NCBI GenBank assembly: GCA_014281115.1
Contig: JACONQ010000020.1
Coordinates: 1,116,001-1,180,000, forward strand
Direction of reading: 5' to 3'
Length of the DNA: 64,000 bases
Source of the DNA: Laburnicola sp. R22_1
Lineage: Eukaryota; Ascomycota; Dothideomycetes; Pleosporales; Didymosphaeriaceae
Below the pieces are notes generated by a model. It did no database searches. It worked only from the letters and a program-made list of their open reading frames with translations, and was not told the origin of the DNA. Positions 20,850 through 31,035 of this stretch are shown in pieces. Both the position numbers and the translations under genes were made by a program. How positions within the stretch are numbered: the stretch's first letter is position 1; each line of letters opens with the position of its first letter.

Positions 20850-22442
20850 ATGGACGCCCGTGAGCTAGCTATACAATCAGCTATCAGCGATTTCAACGCA
20901 GGTCTTTATTCTAGCCAACGCGCAGCTGCAAAGGCGTACAATATCCCTCAATCTACGCTATCAACGCGACTCCGTGGCGCAACAACGAGCGCGCTCAGCC
21001 ATCAACACCAGCAGCGATTGACTCCTCTACAAGAGGATTTCCTTGTTGAATGGATCCTTGAAGAAGACGCACGCGGCTATCCTCCTCCACACGCTCGCGC
21101 GCGAGAGATGGCGAATCGAATTCTGCGCATGAACGGCGACAATCAGCCTGTCGGTAAGCTCTAGCTCTCACACTTTATTAAGCGCTAGCCACGCGTCGCC
21201 TTAGTAGTAGGCCGGAAGCTTAACGCCCAGAGAGCTGAGGCAGCTACGCCAGAACAGCTCCGCGCGTTCCTAGAGCTCTATGAGCAGACTCGACAGCGAC
21301 TTAATATACAGACAGAGAATACGTACAATATGGATAAGACTGGCATTGCGCTAGGTGTATGTACTAACACCAGAGTCCTTGCTAGGGCATTAAAGAAGAA
21401 GGCTTACGTTAAGTCGCTAGAGAATCGCGAGTGGGTCTCAATAATTGAGTGCGTATCGGCAACAGGGCGGAAGCTGCGCTGCGTAGTTATCTTCAAGGGC
21501 CAGAGCCTGCAGACTACCTGGTTCCCAGCCAAATTAATACCCGACTGGCTCTATACAACCTCCGAGAATGGATGGACGTCAAATGCGATAGGTGTTGAGT
21601 GGCTGCAGCGCATATTCATCCCTGAGACAGCGCCAGCTAACGGCCAGTACCGCCTGCTTATTCTTGACGGCCATGGCAGCTATATTGATATTGAGTTCCT
21701 CTGGCTCTGTAAACAGCATCGAATTGAGCTCCTATACCTACCTGCGCACTCCTCTCACGTCCTACAGCCTCTAGATCTCGCTCCTTTCTTGGTAATTAAG
21801 TCTAGTTACCGACGCCAGATCCAGGAGCTCGCATCGCTCGACGACGCCGCGCCTGTTAAGAAGGAGCGCTTTATTGCCTGCTACTATCAAGCTAGGGAGG
21901 AAGGCTTTACAGAGCGTGTGATTCGAGCTGGTTGGCAGGCTGCTGGTATCTGCCCATTTAACATTAATCACGTGCTTAGCTCGTCGCAGGTCTCTTAGAG
22001 GCCTACAACGCCTACGCCTCAGCAGCAACCTCAGCAGCAGCCTCAGAGCTTCCTCTCTACCCCTCAAGGCCCTCGGGATCTCTACTTGGCGCAGCGCGAC
22101 GTCCAGAGCCTCAAAAACCTAGGTTGTAGGACCTAGCTCCTCCTACAAAAAGTAGGTAAGGCGCTAGCAGCTGCGAATGCTAGAGCTGCAGGGCTAGAAT
22201 CAGAGAAAAGACGCCTTGAGTATCATCTACAGACTACTAGCTCTCACCGGCCACGAAAGCGCGTTCAGATAGACCCAAATCAACGCTTTGCAGAGGTAGA
22301 GACTATTATGGAGGGTATGCGCGCAGCTGAGGCTTTAGCAGCTTAGCAACGTAAATATACTATATCAAGCGCTTTAGAAAGGGCTGCAGTAGCTACAGCA
22401 GCTGTAGCGCTTGAATCTATGTGTACTCAATGGCAATTATAA
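20850..22442 (+). pseudogene. Fot1/pogo transposase with nonsense mutations
   Basis: A single frame of 531 codons from the ATG at 20850 to TAA at 22440-22442, broken by five TAG codons at 21162, 21186, 21996, 22134 and 22344 and by no frameshift. The N-terminus has a psq-type helix-turn-helix (QRAAAKAYNIPQSTLSTRL) followed by a CENP-B-type HTH (QEDFLVEWILEEDARGYPP). The DDE_1 catalytic core shows Asp in NMDKTG (about 21328-21345), Asp in LLILDGHGS (about 21657) and Asp in VLQPLDLAPF (about 21772), the DDD form typical of pogo/Fot1. The C-terminal tail is Gln-rich. The stop codons sit at CAG or TGG sites hit by C-to-T change before A, as RIP does. Not expected to be active. Confidence 0.92.
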
Positions 22443-22538
22443 GAGCGTTGTTGAGAGATATCGCGTGTTTTATTCAGGGTGCGCGTTTCGGTGGGGTGAT
22501 CAGGAACCCTATGTGATCAATAGCTATATAGCCGAGCT
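22443..22538 (-). repeat. Right terminal inverted repeat (96 bp)
   Basis: Inverted copy of 20748-20843; followed by the TA target dinucleotide at 22539-22540. Confidence 0.92.
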
Positions 22539-22546
22539 TACAGGAC

Positions 22547-24508
22547 ATGTACAATGACGACTCCGCATTCGACCCGAAAGATGCACAGCGAATTGAAAAG
22601 AAACTAGGCAAGATTGAGCAAGACGCGAGTCGCATCATAGCTCGAGTGGTAGATGCGAACGAAGCAGGCAAAGAAGGCATATTGCTCTCTCGTTACGACA
22701 AGGACTTGTTGCGCAAGTTCCATTTCGTCATGAAGTACCGTGGACCAATCTTTCGTCGTCGCTTCAACCATCAAACTGCCGAAGCGTACTGCTCGGATGA
22801 CAAGATCGAGTTTGTCCAGTACATGCACGAAAAAGGTTTCGCGCGTCCGCTCGACGTGTGGTTCCACAATTTAACGGAGATCATCGATATCCCCATGGAT
22901 CCTGAGGGCAGATGGACATGTCAGCTTTTCGATCGCATCTATCCCCCTGATGCTCTCTGGTTAATGATCAACATTCGGTCAATGCATATGGCATTTGTTA
23001 CGCCCTCGGATCCCAAAGAAGAGTTTATCCTGATGGACGACGCATTCGGTATTCATGAAGGGCCTGTTAGCTATTCTGTCGACAGGTCCACAGGCAAGCA
23101 GACGCAGACCGCGTACACCGAGTTCCATCAGCTGGCGGTCATATCGCCGCGTCTTGCCATGGTTCTACGCGATAATGCTATGCCAGAACCCTTCGAAGAC
23201 AGGGATCCAAAAATGCGCAAGCACAAGTCAGACGAGTTGGCCGAGCGCGCGGGAGAGCACAGTGATTCGGAGCATGCCAATTCCTTGCTTCAGGATCTTC
23301 CTGTAGCAAAAGCTCGAAATTCCTACACCGTCTTAAAAGGTGGACGGCTCGTGTTGGCTGAAGGTGCTGATGGGAGGCCTCGCAAAAGTGACACATTCAA
23401 CTTTGTTTTCTTTCGCCTCGAGAGTAGACATGTACAGACTATCAACCTGGTGATGCTGGACCAAGCGCACAAAGTTACCAAGCTTGTCTTCAAGTCTGAG
23501 GCAGCGCTTCGAAAGGCTCTGGAGTTCTACCTGGACTATCCATGTCTGACCAAAGGACTGCGTTCTGTTAAGACGATCAGTGACAGACCCGACGACCCGA
23601 TGTTGCTTCTCTTCCAAAAGCTGGAGCATGTGGCTCGTACTCTGGGTTCTGATGTTAAAGCAAAGTACCATGTGGGCCCTCTCGCCGAAGACGATGGAGT
23701 CATGTCCTTCGATGACGCTGTCGCCCACGCGCTGCGGACCGCAAAACCACCCATCCTGCCTGACAACCGCTTCGCCTTGCCAATGGCAGTCCTTGTGGAG
23801 GTGCTTGTGAAATCAAAAATGACCATCCGAACGGCGTACGCGCTCGATAAAACCCCAGAAGAGGACAAGCGACCGACTTATCCAGAACTTGTGTACGCAG
23901 CCATTCAAGAACAGCATAGAAAAAGCCCCAGCCAGCGCACTAAGGATCTTCTTGATGTCAACCAGCGGATTTGGGCATATGGATGGCACGCACTCGTGGA
24001 AAGGGCCATGCAACAGCCAGGCGCAGATCCGAATAGCGATATCGTAGCTATGCACAGGTCGCTGGGACAGGTTGGCCTTAATTCATCTGCTGGAGTTCTC
24101 AGGAGTACGGACGGGACTTCAAACCGCACTTCCAGCCCCTATGCGCGTGTTACCGACTCACGCCGGGATTCACAAACAATGCTCTCCGGGCGCGGGCTAC
24201 AAAAGGCCTTTGACGACATAGGGCGCGATATGGAGAAGAAGAACCTCCCTTCAGTAACATCGAGTCTGAACAGTCGTTCACGCCCACAAAATAGGACCAA
24301 GGTCATCGAGAGTACCCAACAGAACAACTACGGATACACGCCCCAAGCAACGGAGACTCGACGCGAGGCATCTCTCGGTAGCACTCCTGCCGTAAAACCA
24401 GATGTCCCATGTCATGAAGGACATCCAACCACTTCCGAATTCGTTTGGAAGGTCATTATCATCAGTATTTTCGTCTTATTATGGCTTGCTTGGCGCAGTT
24501 CATTTTGA
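22547..24508 (+). CDS. DUF4238 protein, possibly 5'-truncated by transposon insertion
   Basis: Frame of 653 residues with the first ATG at 22547. The opening MYNDDSAFDPKDAQRIEKKLGKIEQDASRII and the following LSRYDKDLLRKFHFVMKYRGPIFRRR match my recollection of the middle of fungal DUF4238 proteins. These normally begin about 80-100 residues earlier with an H-Y-I/V-P-R-F-type motif. That N-terminus is absent, and the Fot1-like element ends only 8 bp upstream. The reading frame upstream of ATG crosses the TA target site into about 14 codons on the far side of the element. The C-terminus ends in a single hydrophobic helix (VIIISIFVLLWLAW), suggesting a tail anchor. A Ser/Arg-rich linker lies at about 520-600. 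Biochemical function is unknown. No internal stop or frameshift, so a shortened product could still be made. Confidence 0.75.
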   Translation: MYNDDSAFDPKDAQRIEKKLGKIEQDASRIIARVVDANEAGKEGILLSRYDKDLLRKFHFVMKYRGPIFRRRFNHQTAEAYCSDDKIEFVQYMHEKGFARPLDVWFHNLTEIIDIPMDPEGRWTCQLFDRIYPPDALWLMINIRSMHMAFVTPSDPKEEFILMDDAFGIHEGPVSYSVDRSTGKQTQTAYTEFHQLAVISPRLAMVLRDNAMPEPFEDRDPKMRKHKSDELAERAGEHSDSEHANSLLQDLPVAKARNSYTVLKGGRLVLAEGADGRPRKSDTFNFVFFRLESRHVQTINLVMLDQAHKVTKLVFKSEAALRKALEFYLDYPCLTKGLRSVKTISDRPDDPMLLLFQKLEHVARTLGSDVKAKYHVGPLAEDDGVMSFDDAVAHALRTAKPPILPDNRFALPMAVLVEVLVKSKMTIRTAYALDKTPEEDKRPTYPELVYAAIQEQHRKSPSQRTKDLLDVNQRIWAYGWHALVERAMQQPGADPNSDIVAMHRSLGQVGLNSSAGVLRSTDGTSNRTSSPYARVTDSRRDSQTMLSGRGLQKAFDDIGRDMEKKNLPSVTSSLNSRSRPQNRTKVIESTQQNNYGYTPQATETRREASLGSTPAVKPDVPCHEGHPTTSEFVWKVIIISIFVLLWLAWRSSF

Positions 24509-26000
24509 ATGTTGATACCATCGGTGTCGTCGTCCTGGCATGGCTTGTTTGGCGTGACATTGTGTAGTACTCCTGCGGACCAGGCATCGCAGCACGCCAT
24601 GGTAATAGTATACAAAGACTACACGTCAATTCTGCTATACCAAGAGCAAGAGGGGCTCCCTTTTTCTCGTTTTGGTTACCTTGTTCTTGCATTCTACCCA
24701 GCTAGTTGTGTTAGTCATAAGAAATGGAAACCATACAAAGTATTTTCATTCATTCAGGGAGATGCAGAAGGTTTTGAAGCTGTAGCACATGTCATCGCAT
24801 TTGAAGCGTGAGTGTTTCACGATACACATCCTATGTGGCTAGGTGTCACGTCACTGGTTTTATACCCACACACTAATCAATCAACCAATACCAACCCATC
24901 CTCTCCCTCTCCCTCTGTCCCTCACTTCCTAGCCTCCACCCCACCCCTAAAACCCCATCATCACCGACCAAGCCCCACACGACCCCACCCCTACAAGAAC
25001 CTCTTACTAAAAGCAAGCTACTCAACAACCCCTATACCAACCCGCTACCTAGGAATTACACCAACCACCAACCACCACTCACCTCCTCCCATCCGTTCCC
25101 CCCTTTCCCCCATCCTCTAGACGTAGCATACAGAAATAAAACCCAAGCATTGATTGTCATCTGCTACTCCCCTCCGCGCCCCTCCCCTTCCTAAGAAAAG
25201 GAAGGGGAAAAAAATGGGCGGAATATCAGCCCTACACTCCACTTCCAACCCCAACCCCAATCAAGGCCGGAACTCCCACAATAAGAGAGAGAGATAGACA
25301 AGACATGTACAAGAAAGGAAAGAAAGAGAGAAAAAAATACTCATCTATACCCACTACATCGAGGCTCAATCAAGAATATTTATCTGTAGCCATGCTATGC
25401 ACCCACTCTACTCATCTTCACGCGTCGCACATCTAACCTCTATCTAGAAACACTACTCCTTATCAACGATAAATAAATATATCCCCATCCTATCCTATCC
25501 TATCTTACCCTTCTATCTATCCTACACAACACCCACACTACCCTCTCCTTCCTTTCCTTCCCTCCACCTCACCCCACTACATCCTATCCCATTAAAAAAA
25601 AACACATCTGATCCACACATATCCCCCCACCCACAATACACGCAAACCGCCCAGCCACATAAAACAGGCATCACTTTAGCCCGAAGCCACACACATACAC
25701 ACACAGACAGAGACACAGACAGAGACGGTACAACAACAAGAACAACACTTAAACCACCAAAGAGAAACCCGAAGAGAAAAGCTCGTCATTCATTGCATTG
25801 CGGCGGTTAGGTAGATAACAGAGAAAGAAAGAACCGCTTAGACGAGAACCAGGGAATGATCCGAAAACAGGTCGCACAGCACAGCACAAGCAAAACAACA
25901 CAGCATCCTCCTTCATGAAATAACCGAAGTCGATGACAACAAGACCGTCCGTCCCTTCGTGCCGAGTGAAAAAAGCGTCGCGGTTCAGACGAGCGTGGGT
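24509..26000. other. Intergenic between convergent genes, low complexity
   Basis: 1.5 kb between the 3' ends of the DUF4238 gene (+) and PDS5 (-). Strongly C/T-rich from 24890 to 25720, with CCCT/TATCC runs (TATCCTATCCTATCC near 25487-25505) and a CACACACAGACAGAGACACAGACAGAGA run near 25688-25725. No gene supported. Confidence 0.5.
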
Positions 26001-29000
26001 TCAGCCTCTAGCTCGGCCGCTGCGTCGGACGGCACCCGTGTCGGTGGCAATGGGACTTGATGTCGACGCTTCGGACATGTCTTTTACTTTTGACTTTCCT
26101 TTCGTGGATGCTTTTGTTTTTGTGGGTTTGGTCGGAGTAGGTTTTTGCACGGGTTTTGCAGCTTTGTTCTTTTGCATCATCTTGGGCGATGATGGTGCGA
26201 CGCCATTTGTTTTCTTTGGCGGTCTGCCTCTGCCTCTTGTCGCTCTTTTTGGTGGCTGCGGTTCCGGTTCCGGTTCCGGTTCCGACTCTTGGTCTGATGC
26301 TGCTTCCGGCTCTTCTTCAGGGGCTTCGGATAGTTCAGAGTTATCGTCCGCTTCCGGCTCAGGTTCAGCTTCAGCTTCCGGCTCAGCTTGCGGTTCATCC
26401 TCTTGGTTTTCCATCTCGACATCCTCTGCTGCTGCTTCGCTTTGAGCATCCGACATCGGCTCATCTTCTTCAGAACTTGTCTCGGCATTTTCCTCGGCGC
26501 CTGCTTCGGCATCTGCTTCTTCCTCTTCGCCACTCGAAACTTCTACGTAGGTTTTGCTCACTGCGCTCTTTCGATCGCTCTTTCGCCTCGGCCCGGAAGA
26601 GGGTACGGCGGCATCATCTTCCTCTCCATCATCACTCTGTGCGCCTCTCTTCTTCTTACGAGGCGTTTTGATCGGGCGTTCCGATTTGATCTTCTCCTTT
26701 TTCTCCTTTTTGATCCCAGCCTCGCTCTTGGCTTTCTTGCGCGGTTTCTCAGCGCCATCTCCAGCCTTTCTCTTCTTGTTCTTGATCGCTTTGCGCACGA
26801 GAGGCTCGAGAACATCGGCGAAGTCCTTGTCGATGTACTGTTTCTGTGCAATCTCTTGCCCCCGCTCGTGACTTTCCAGCGGCTTGAAGATGCCTGCTGG
26901 CAGTTTCTGTTTACCGGGAAATGTCTGCATGCTCCAGCCGTTGTTATCTTCCCACAGCAAGATCGTCGCCTGTGCAAGGTCAGACATCAAATAGAGCTTA
27001 TCGTCGGTTTGCCCCAGAGGATCGATAGCATCTTTGACCGTCTTCACTCGGCCGGCCATGTGGTAGATGAGGGCGAGATTATCCTCTGTCGCAATACACT
27101 TGAGATAGAACAGCACGTATTGGGCCATCTGCTTCAGCACATCCTCTTCGTCTGCCAAATCTGGGTGGTGAGCGATCAGACTAAGTAGTCTAGCGAAGAC
27201 GGACGTTTCCAGAATAGTTTCCTTGCGAGACGCGAACGAGGCTCGTCGAGAGCGAATCCATGTCGTCAAGACGTCCCGAAGGCCGACATCCGGTTCATGT
27301 GCATAAAGGAAGAGGATGCTGAAGTACCGAATCGGAAGCTTGTTCTGTCCGAGGTACTTCATCAACTTCATCGCAAAGCCTTTGCGGACTTGGAAGCAAC
27401 TGTCGTGTGTGACAAGTGCAAGTTGGTTGAAATCAACAGGACTAATTTGACTGTCTAGCCGACGCTGGGTCGCAAGCTTGAGGAGGAAGTTGGCGGCTAG
27501 GAGCCGCTGACGATTTTTGTGTGCCAAAGGTGTAGAATTCTTCTTCGACGCTTCGCCGCCGTCTCTGACGATTCGGTTGAGGAGTTTAAACACTTGTTCA
27601 GAGGCTTCGGTACGCTCCGTCTCGCCGGGATATGATAGCAACCGATTTACCAATATCTTGAGCGCCCATGTCCGAGCGATGATGTCGTCGTCCGGCGTAT
27701 CCATCCACTCTTCTTCAGACTCAGAAGATGTAGGATGCGCCTTGAGTAGCACGTTCTCGACGGCAATGGCAACCACCGAATCGACGTGTTCCTCGCATTC
27801 TTGCGGTGCGAGGAGTACGAGCTGACTGAGAGCTGCAAGTTTTGTCAGCCAATGTTTGCATTCGTAGTCGAATTTTTTTATGCTCTTCTGGATGATTTCC
27901 GTTGTGTGCAGCTCCTTTTTGTTGTCGCAGCTTATGATAATGGTGATCGCATGTTTAGCAGCTTTGGGAGGGGAACCGTAAAGCGCAAAGTTGAGAAGGC
28001 CTCGGACCAGCTTCCGGCTGTCCTTGGCGTTCAGGGGCACCTCCTTGGGAAATTTCTTCGCAAAGCTAGCTAACGCTTTCAAATCATCTACTGCACCAGG
28101 CGGGTTTGGAGACGTTTCCGTGGGTGCTTCGCTTTCAAGCGTTTTACACAGATCCTTGACATGCGTGGAGAAGACCTTCGGATGCTTCGTAGATATCTCC
28201 TTAAGTATTTCATGAGCTGTGGCTCCGAGGCCTTTTTCGTCCGTACGAGTGTATTCGATGATCGCCGGGACGTGGCTTTTGTTGAAGCAAAGTAGAGCGG
28301 CACGGTATAAGAGGGGTGTCAGTGTATCAAGCAAAGTAGGACTGGTCGAGCTCTCCTCAATCCTCTTACGAAGCTCTTTCTGTGAATTTGTTAGTCACAA
28401 TCAAAGCTTACCGGCTGTCAGCTTACAATTGATTTGAAGATCTTCCGGTAGTCACTCTCTGGAGCCATGCAGAAGCGAATGAGTTGGTAGCTCCGGCGAT
28501 CATGCGCCTTTGCAAATTTCATAAGATCGTCTGCGGCACGTGCAGAGTCCGGGAGTGTTTTCGAATAGTATCCAATCAGGCCGTCCAACTTCCTTTTGAT
28601 GTCTTTCTCGGGCCCTTCCACCACACCGCCATTGTACTGTTCGCAGATTTTTAAGAAATGTTCCATGAAGTTGGCGTTGGTGACTTGATTGCCCTGATTC
28701 GCAAAGAAAACCTTCTTCGCTCGCTCGTCCAAGCCACGAACCAGGACAAGCTGCCTCTCGGCCCGCATCTTATCCAACTCTGCTTCCGTGTACCCTTGCT
28801 CGCCGGTTGGCTGGCTGTCTTTCACCACCTGAGATCCATTCGCAGCAGGTTTCGGTTTCATTGGTGGGTAGTTGAGCGGTAGAAGCGATTCGTACATGGC
28901 CAGATCGACCTGAGCGGTGATGTCGGGATCTCTCACATAGCAAGCGTCCAAGATTCTTGATGGAATTGGTCCAAGTAAATCTGCGATGCTTACGCTGCCC

Positions 29001-30652
29001 TCGGCGATGGCACCCGCCGCCACACCCCATATCCGACCAAGCAGTTTGATAGCTGCGGTACGAATCTGAGGCTTCTTGTCTTTGACTCGATCCGCAAGGT
29101 TTGAGAGGATTGAATTGTGTTCCGACATGCCGCCGTTGATGCCGAGCTTCCGCACGATATCGTTGAATTCGAAGTATTCAATAGCTTTCACAGCAGCAAG
29201 TCGGACACGGTCGTCGCTGTCGATCAGAGTTTCGGCGAAATATTTGAGCAATTTCCGTTCCTCTTCTGGGTCCAAGCCCACATGCCCGGCTGATGTCATG
29301 ACGATTCGAGCAACTCCAGTTGCCCAAGAAGCGCGGACAATGGGTGACTTGTCGATCTTGCGAGAAAGGAGAGCATGGTACGCGGCTGGGTGGTTAGAAG
29401 AGAAAGAATTAAGGGAGGCAGGCGTGGTGAGGTAGTTGTACGCGCGAACAGACGATGAGGACGCAAGACTCTGTGAAGGATATGCTGCAGGATCCAACTC
29501 AGGACGCGGCGGAGGGCCCGCTGCTCCGATCCCAGAGATCATGTCTCCCAACGTCTCTGTTGCAAGCTGCCGTAGCTGAACATTCTCTGTTCCTAGCTCA
29601 TCCTGTAGATGGGGGATGATCTCCTTCAAACATCCCGGCGCACTTCGCCATAGTTCTCGAAGCAGCCGATGTGCTTTGCTCGCTTCGTTGATGTCGTCTT
29701 CCGAATGGCCTTTGGTGTCTTCGTCGTCGGAGTCGTCTGCGCGCGACGGTTTCGTATTTCGGGAAGTGAAATCGACGATGATGGAGCCAAAGTAGGTCCC
29801 GAACAGGCGTGCCATCTTTTCTGGATACATGTTGCAGATGTTCTTGGCCATGTTGTAAGCTGGCGGTGCTTCTTTTCGAAGCAGCGTCGACTGCTTGGTA
29901 TCCACGACTGCATTTTTCTTCCCTTTGGCTGATGTCGCGAGCGCAAGCGGGTCGGCCCATAAAAATTGTGCCACAATTACATCCACCACTTCTGTCGAGA
30001 GGGTGGCACTCTCGTCAATCAGAATCCGTAAGAGTTCGGTCATGTTGTGCTCCACATTCTTGCTCAATTCCTCGCCGTTGGAGGCTTTGGAGGGCCCGGA
30101 CAGGACATCGAAGCAGGTCATGAATATCGACTGCGTAAGGCTCGCGGAGCCGGGGATGTCGGTGACGATGACTATGCTCTTGAATTCAGCGAGTGACTTG
30201 AGCATGTACATGTGCTGGCTGTTGTAGGGGTGCGATGGGTTCTCGAGAAGCGGGAGGATCTTGGTCACGATCAAGGTAAATATGTCCTTGAGCTGGGCGG
30301 CCGTGTAGGGCGCATTCGGGGCGAACAGGCGGAACATGTCGACGATGCAGCAGGCGGTCCAGGCGCGCACACCGGCATCCTTGTGCTGTATGAGGCTGGG
30401 GCTGGCCAATTCTTTGGCAGGGCGCGTGAGCGACTCGACGTCGGCCTCTTCCTGCTCAATGTCGCGCAGCTCGTCGCATAGCGCCTTCAGCCGCGACAGC
30501 AGCTCGGTGAGGCCAATCTGCTTGCCGGGCTTGCTGACGAGCGTCTGGCTGAAGCGCAGCCGCTTGACGCCCTCGTGCTCCTCTTCGACCTCCTTCTCTG
30601 CCTCTTCCTCGACCACGGCAGTCGCGGCGCTGCGCCGGCTGCGTGCGACCAT
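26001..30652 (-). CDS. PDS5: Sister chromatid cohesion protein PDS5
   Basis: Two exons, 28427-30652 and 26001-28379, with a 47-bp GT-AG intron in phase 0; 1534 residues, a normal length for fungal Pds5. The N-terminal region shows GLTELLSRLKALCDELRDIEQ and SLIQHKDAGVRAWTACCIVDMFRLFAPNAPYT, the family's best conserved block. HEAT repeats continue to about residue 1200, including a second conserved block near FFANQGNQVTNANFMEHFLKIC. The C-terminal 300 residues are charged: lysine-rich nuclear-localisation clusters (KNKKRKAGDG, KKAKSEAGIKKEKKEK), long acidic runs, an EPEPEPEP repeat and an AT-hook-like RGRGRPPKK. Pds5 binds the cohesin kleisin, and with Wapl and Eco1 controls cohesin release and maintenance on chromosomes. 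Divergent from TTI1 over a 383-bp spacer. Confidence 0.95.
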
Positions 30653-31035
30653 GGTGCGTGACGGCGCGTCCGAATGTGCGCGTCGCAGTGGATGGGTGGG
30701 CTGGCGGGGGCAAATGAGCGCAGCTGCGCGTGGTCCGGGTTGATAGTCGGCGGCGACGCGTGGGCGCGTTCAATCGGCGCGGTGGCGGGTGGTGTGGTGA
30801 TGATGACGGCCTGGATAGAGCCTCGAGGGCCGCTCCCGTACGTACACGCGCCTAGGCCGACACTCGGACCCTGGCGCGCGCGGGCTTAGTCATCGGCTCT
30901 GGCTTAGTCATCAGCCCTGGCTTAGTCATCGGCGCTAGACCGAGTCAGGCCGCCGCGCTGTTGGAGTGTCCGTCCACCAGTGGGTGTCGCCGCAAACCAG
31001 ACGCATGTCGACTTGCTGCATCCTTCTCTACCGCC
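30653..31035. promoter_or_regulatory. Shared divergent promoter region of PDS5 and TTI1
   Basis: 383 bp, GC-rich, between two head-to-head start codons. Contains three tandem copies of an 18-bp unit at 30883-30936. No TATA box seen. Confidence 0.6.
30883..30936 (+). repeat. 3 x 18-bp tandem repeat in divergent promoter
   Basis: Unit GGCTTAGTCATCGGCTCT repeated three times with 1-3 substitutions per copy; each holds GCTTAGTCATC, which contains a TTAGTCA (AP-1/bZIP-like) core. Repetition seen directly; factor binding is inference. Confidence 0.75.

Larger units (their letters stand above)
20748..22538 (+). mobile_element. Fot1/pogo-type DNA transposon (Tc1/mariner superfamily)
   Basis: 1791 bp, flanked by TA dinucleotides (20746-20747 and 22539-22540), as expected for Tc1/mariner integration. 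The terminal inverted repeats are 96 bp (20748-20843 and 22443-22538), begin AGCTCGGC, and differ at two positions, one of them a CpA/TpA transition. The internal transposase frame is on the plus strand. The insertion lies directly upstream of the first visible ATG of the DUF4238 gene. Confidence 0.93.

Noticed and set aside
10792..22442. TAG read as a sense codon (stop recoding) in the two transposons
   Set aside because: Core genes in the same window use TAG as a normal terminator (for example at 48650 and 51473). CpA to TpA mutation explains the pattern better.
25480..25730. Repeated TATCC and CACAGACAGA runs as a CRISPR-like or satellite array
   Set aside because: Short simple-sequence runs without spacers or conserved unit length.
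26388..27188. 266-codon plus-strand open frame
   Set aside because: Antisense to the lysine/glutamate-rich tail of PDS5; its Leu/Phe-rich translation is a mirror of that composition. No start context or motif of its own.
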